Below, in pieces: positions 60,180 through 64,000 of a stretch of 64,000 nucleotides of DNA. The notes beneath the pieces were generated by a model. It worked only from the letters and a program-made list of their open reading frames with translations, had not been told where the DNA came from and did not search any database. The position numbers and the translations under genes are program-made. The stretch's first letter is position 1. Every line of letters starts with the position of its first letter. The stretch covers positions 9,797,741-9,861,740 of the forward strand of contig CAKAKS010000001.1 of assembly GCA_916700875.1 (NCBI GenBank), written 5' to 3'. The DNA is from Sebastes aleutianus. Its lineage: Eukaryota; Chordata; Actinopteri; Perciformes; Sebastidae.

Positions 60180-60310
60180 TTTATTTCATTTGATTGTTTT
60201 AATCACAACTGGGGGGATATCCGTGATAAGCCTGTTAGGCTTTTGGCCTCCCTTGCATATTCTGTTATTATTTATATATGTTGATGTGCTGTTAAATAAA
60301 TATAGTCCAA
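60180..60310 (+). repeat. Possible LINE 3' end
   Basis: GATAAGCCTGTTAGGCTTTT, then GGCCTCCCTTGCATATTCTG and TGTGCTGTTAAATAAATA, resembles the 3' terminal text of fish non-LTR retrotransposons. No coding part remains. Confidence 0.35.
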
Positions 60311-61198
60311 CACGAACATTTCAAAATGAAACAAGATGAAAAAAACAGCCCTCGCATCTCTTAGCAGCTCCACGTCTCCCTTGCTGTGATAAAACAGCAG
60401 GAGAAACACTGGGAAAAGAGGGCAGCTGCATAAATTATCGGACATTTTCTGATTTCACCATTTTCTGGCCAGATAGAAAAAAAGAATAATAACATTACAT
60501 CCAATAAAATACATCCAAATGCTGACCTTTTATTTTCTCTATAGCTCTGCCTCATGGGAATTCAGATAATATACACAGGGATATTCAGATTTGTATCATG
60601 TTGTTTCTACTTGTAACTCGATCAAATTTAAGGCACTTTTACAAATGCAGTTTATGATCATTGTCAGAAAAAGAAAGGTAAATAACTACTAACTCTATCT
60701 AACATTCTGCCTTTGAACTATTAGCACCCAACATGACACAGTTCATTGTTTTGTTTGTCAGGTTTGACCAAGTCCAATGTGAATATGGTGTGAAATAGCT
60801 TATCAGTATTTTAGATATAATAGTATTTCGGGAAAGTTCAATGCTATTGTGATGACACTGTTTACCATGAAAATTTTGGCCACAATAATTGTAAAATGAA
60901 ATATTGAGTCAGGCCCGAACCAAATGTAGTCTGAACCAAATGTCATGGTGATCTTGCCAATACCGTAGCTGTCGAGACATTTCATGTCAACCCTCATTGT
61001 AGCGCTAGAGGAAAAGTGAAAGATCATCAAAGTCATTAAGATTCATCATCTGTGAAACTATGAACGTCTGTATATAATTGTGTGGCAATCAGTCTAGTAG
61101 ATGTTGTGATATTTCATAGGATAAGTGAAACCTTTGACCTGCTGGTGGCCCTAGTCAGAGGATCACCAGAGTCAATGGGCTTCATCCTGACAGTCCAC

Positions 61199-62233
61199 TA
61201 GGGCTGCACCTAACGATTATTTTTTTAACGATTAATCTTAACAACTATTTTTTCGATTAGTCGATTAATCTAACGACTAATTCATCAATTATTCGAAATA
61301 TTTTTTTTATAAATAAGTAAATAAATATCAAAAACTTGACTCATTATTATTTCAATACTTTATTCAAATATCTTCTCTTATAAACATATACATAAAACAA
61401 GAATATTATTATGGCATTATTTAACAACGAAAAATATCCCAGTCTTTACTGGTAATCTTTTTTCAGTCCAACATAAAATTTCTCCAAAATAAAATTAAAA
61501 TAAGAGCTTGTATTGTAAATTCATGTAAAAGGAATAAAGTGCAATGTTGTTTTTGTGGAAAAAGTCCTCCACTCTGCTTTGTCTCGTCCTGAAAAAGAGA
61601 CACAGAAAGCATTAGAATAATGATAATAGTGGCACATTTTAAAATCGGTCTAATTTCCATAGCACTGTTGTGTTATGACATTAGGCTAATAATAATAGTA
61701 ATAAGCCTCATCAGTATTTTTACTTAAGTACTTAACTTAAAACTTAAAATGGTTTAGACATGGATTTATTCAATCACTGTAATAATATACAGTTAGATAA
61801 AGACTTGCAAATGTACTTTTGCATCAGTGTGGACCAAGATAAATAATTGAAACTATTTACAGACTAACAGTCACAGACTGTAGAACAATATGTAATGTTA
61901 CTTTAAGCCATTTTGTCACTCACACATCGCCGTTAAAGTAAACAGAAAAAAATAAAACTGCGCATGGTGTAATGTTACGTTACGTTACAATACTTTTAAC
62001 ATGGTGGTGATGAAGAAACATTTTAAAACGACTTTAAATGACTACTGCTAACAGAAACACGCCCGCGCTTTTGCAATCTTAATAGATCCGGTGGGGAAAA
62101 AGTCAACAGGACTTACAGCGGTGTCTTGCTGCTGTCTTCTCCACTCAGCGCTCCGGGATGCCTTCTTGTCAGGTGATCGACGTATTTACGTAATCGACTT
62201 CGTCGACTATGTCGACGAATCGCCCCAGCCTTA
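61199..62233. mobile_element. hAT-type non-autonomous element, 1035 bases, with 8-bp target duplication
   Basis: The ends are TAGGGCTGCACCTAACGATT and GACGAATCGCCCCAGCCTTA, imperfect inverted repeats. Sub-terminal AACGATTAATC and TCGATTAGTCGATTAATC blocks are typical of this group. The flanks CAGTCCAC (61191-61198) and CAGTCCAG (62234-62241) match at 7 of 8 bases. No transposase frame is visible. Confidence 0.85.
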
Positions 62234-62241
62234 CAGTCCAG

Positions 62242-64000
62242 ACTGTCTGTACAAAATTTCATGGTATATCATCCAATAGTTGTCTAGTTGTAATAGTTGT
62301 ATATTTAATGTTGGACAATCGTAGTGGTCTTTTTAAGTAGATCATCTTTTCTGTTTAAGCTTTATATAATTATAGAAAGATTGCTCTGATTAATTAATGT
62401 ATTCTTTGATTTTGAAACAGCAGCCTTACGTTGTTGTTGTTGTTGTTTAACCTTTCTGAGGCTGTCGCCAAGATGCTGCTCCAATGGTCCTGCAAGTTTG
62501 GATTGTGCAATTAAGTCTATGGTGATTTATTCATGCACATTAAGGAGATTGATTGAAAGCATGTGAATTATTTTCAAACTTGTATTTACAGTATTATTAA
62601 TAGGCTGATATTTATACCAAATTGGGCTTTATATTATGATTTATTGGAAGCAACCAAGCAATTCTGTGTAAAATCGGACATTCAGCAGCCCCATATAGCT
62701 CGAATGGAATAATCCTTTCTTTCATAACCACATTTTTACGCCACTGCGATGCTTTGGCTGTGAGATTGGCTGTGGAATCCAGCTCCTTAGGTTGAATTGT
62801 CAACTATTCAGGGTCACCCTTGTTTATTACAAAGATCTAGACAACGAAACAAGAGGATTCTGCCAATAGCCTTCACCATGCCAATTTATTGCAGATTCAT
62901 TATCCAGACTCCATTGCAGATACTTGGCTCAGTTTATCATCAACTCACTTACATTAAGCTGCACTTACTCAATCAAAGAAAGTTTGACTGAACAAAGATA
63001 GGAAAATACCTATTAAACCATCCATAATTCTCACAATTTCTACTACATTACTCTCCTAATCACATTGAATACCTTAATACACCGCTATACTCTATGCTAT
63101 TAACTTTTCAGCCAGGCAAATCCATTACTGCTGAGAAAATAACAGCATGTCACGGTCCATTGTTACCTTAACATTACAAGTTCTGTTTTGTGTTGTGCAC
63201 AACAAAGCAGCCTTCTGTGCAACAGGTTTGTTTGTCAAAAAAAGTCCAATTCGTATGAAAATCCCTCACAGTGAGGAAGACATTAAATCCCATGAAAGGG
63301 CCGCAGCTGCAACCTCAATCTTACTTTTTCATGCTGACTTTATTGTTGAAAACCGAGGCCTCCGGAAGGTCACAACTCCGTTTGCTTCCTTTTGAAGTCG
63401 GAGTATTGTGTAATCTCTATATTTTTCTACGGGAGATTTCACTGGCGCTTTGACAAAGGTGCAATGTCAAACGTGTTTTAAGCAGTACAAGGGGAGCACT
63501 GTGTATTAAAAATGAAGCCACTCACACAGGAGTTGCTGTCTTCCTCTCAGTGGGATGTTTCATGCAAATAACAGTCAGTGTGCATCTCATCATCTCCTTT
63601 TTAACATTCAGAAATGTTTAATTATGGCAAATCCTCTGTTACCCAATATAATGTATTACAGTATAGTATTGTATGCTGTACATTTTCGAATATTGGCCAG
63701 GAATTTACAGTACATTATACTTTATTTAAGTTAAGTGCTGTATTTGAAACATGCTTATATAAGATACAGGCCTTTATTTATAATTTATACTGTTTTATAA
63801 GTACTAGTGCAATGCCCGCTTAGGGCGTGGCCAAATGCGTTATGTCCAAGCTTGTTCCCCCGTCAAATAGTGTTTACCTCCTGTTATAATGATAGTGCCC
63901 CCCTCTGTGGTTAGGGTTAGGGATAAAGGGTTGGTTCAGGTTTAGGTCAACGTATTGTCATACAACGGTTCCTATGATATCTTACAAAAAAGTTATTCCT
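62242..64000. other. gria2 intron 2, end of window
   Basis: No gene seen. The last 200 bases have a run of TTAGGGTTAGGG-like text and a TAGGGCGTGGCC phrase that look repeat-derived. The open frames at 63147-63395 and 63271-63453 are unrecognised and probably chance. Confidence 0.4.

Larger units (their letters stand above)
46639..64000 (+). other. gria2: gria2 intron 2, 5' part
   Basis: It begins at the exon 2 donor and runs past the window edge. I looked in all open frames for the next exon (the conserved segment after FAVTNC, expected as CSQFSRGVYAIFGF-like) and did not find it. Contents are microsatellites, hAT-type MITEs, LTR-like and shared-core elements. 46639-49200 and 57900-61190 hold no recognised feature except a possible LINE 3' end at 60180-60310. 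Confidence 0.8.

Noticed and set aside
63895..63930. Telomere-like TTAGGGTTAGGG
   Set aside because: Only two units, in repeat-derived sequence; not an interstitial telomere array.

Overview
The window is vertebrate genomic DNA, very probably from a spiny-rayed (percomorph) teleost. The evidence is short exons with GT-AG introns of 0.1 to more than 17 kb, dispersed repeats of the kind common in teleosts, and two neuronal receptor genes whose proteins align closely with the mammalian ones I know. Nothing prokaryotic, phage or CRISPR-like is present.

Two genes are supported, both on the + strand and head to tail. The first is complete: glrb, the glycine receptor beta subunit. It has nine coding exons between 9066 and 34302 that join in frame to a 496-residue protein, and a probable non-coding first exon and promoter at about 5336-5803. 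The second is the 5' end of gria2, the AMPA receptor subunit GluA2: exon 1 with the start codon at 46280 and exon 2 at 46498-46638. Its third exon is not in the window, so intron 2 exceeds 17.3 kb. The GLRB-GRIA2 neighbourhood matches human 4q32. An inhibitory-synapse subunit that anchors receptors to gephyrin therefore lies about 12 kb upstream of a major excitatory-synapse subunit.

Layout: 1-5335 is upstream flank with degenerate repeats, a hairpin element and a TA-rich tract. 5336-5803 is the glrb promoter and leader with an RE1/NRSE silencer match. 5804-34302 is the glrb body. 34303-45780 is intergenic, with a second and better RE1 match at 43698-43718, 2.6 kb before the gria2 start codon. 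45781-46638 is the gria2 leader and first two exons. 46639-64000 is gria2 intron 2, rich in non-autonomous transposons.

The repeat landscape is the other main content. At least four element types carry different terminal sequences but share one internal core. Three hAT-type miniature elements have readable 8-bp target duplications (7 of 8 matching). Two nested insertions are visible. Other notable points are a GC-AG intron in glrb, a 71-base TG tract 28 bases past a weak 5' splice site, and three short upstream ORFs plus an A22 run in the gria2 leader. I found no entirely new biological system. The most worthwhile observations are the paired RE1 sites, the non-canonical and TG-adjacent splice sites, and the mosaic transposon family.
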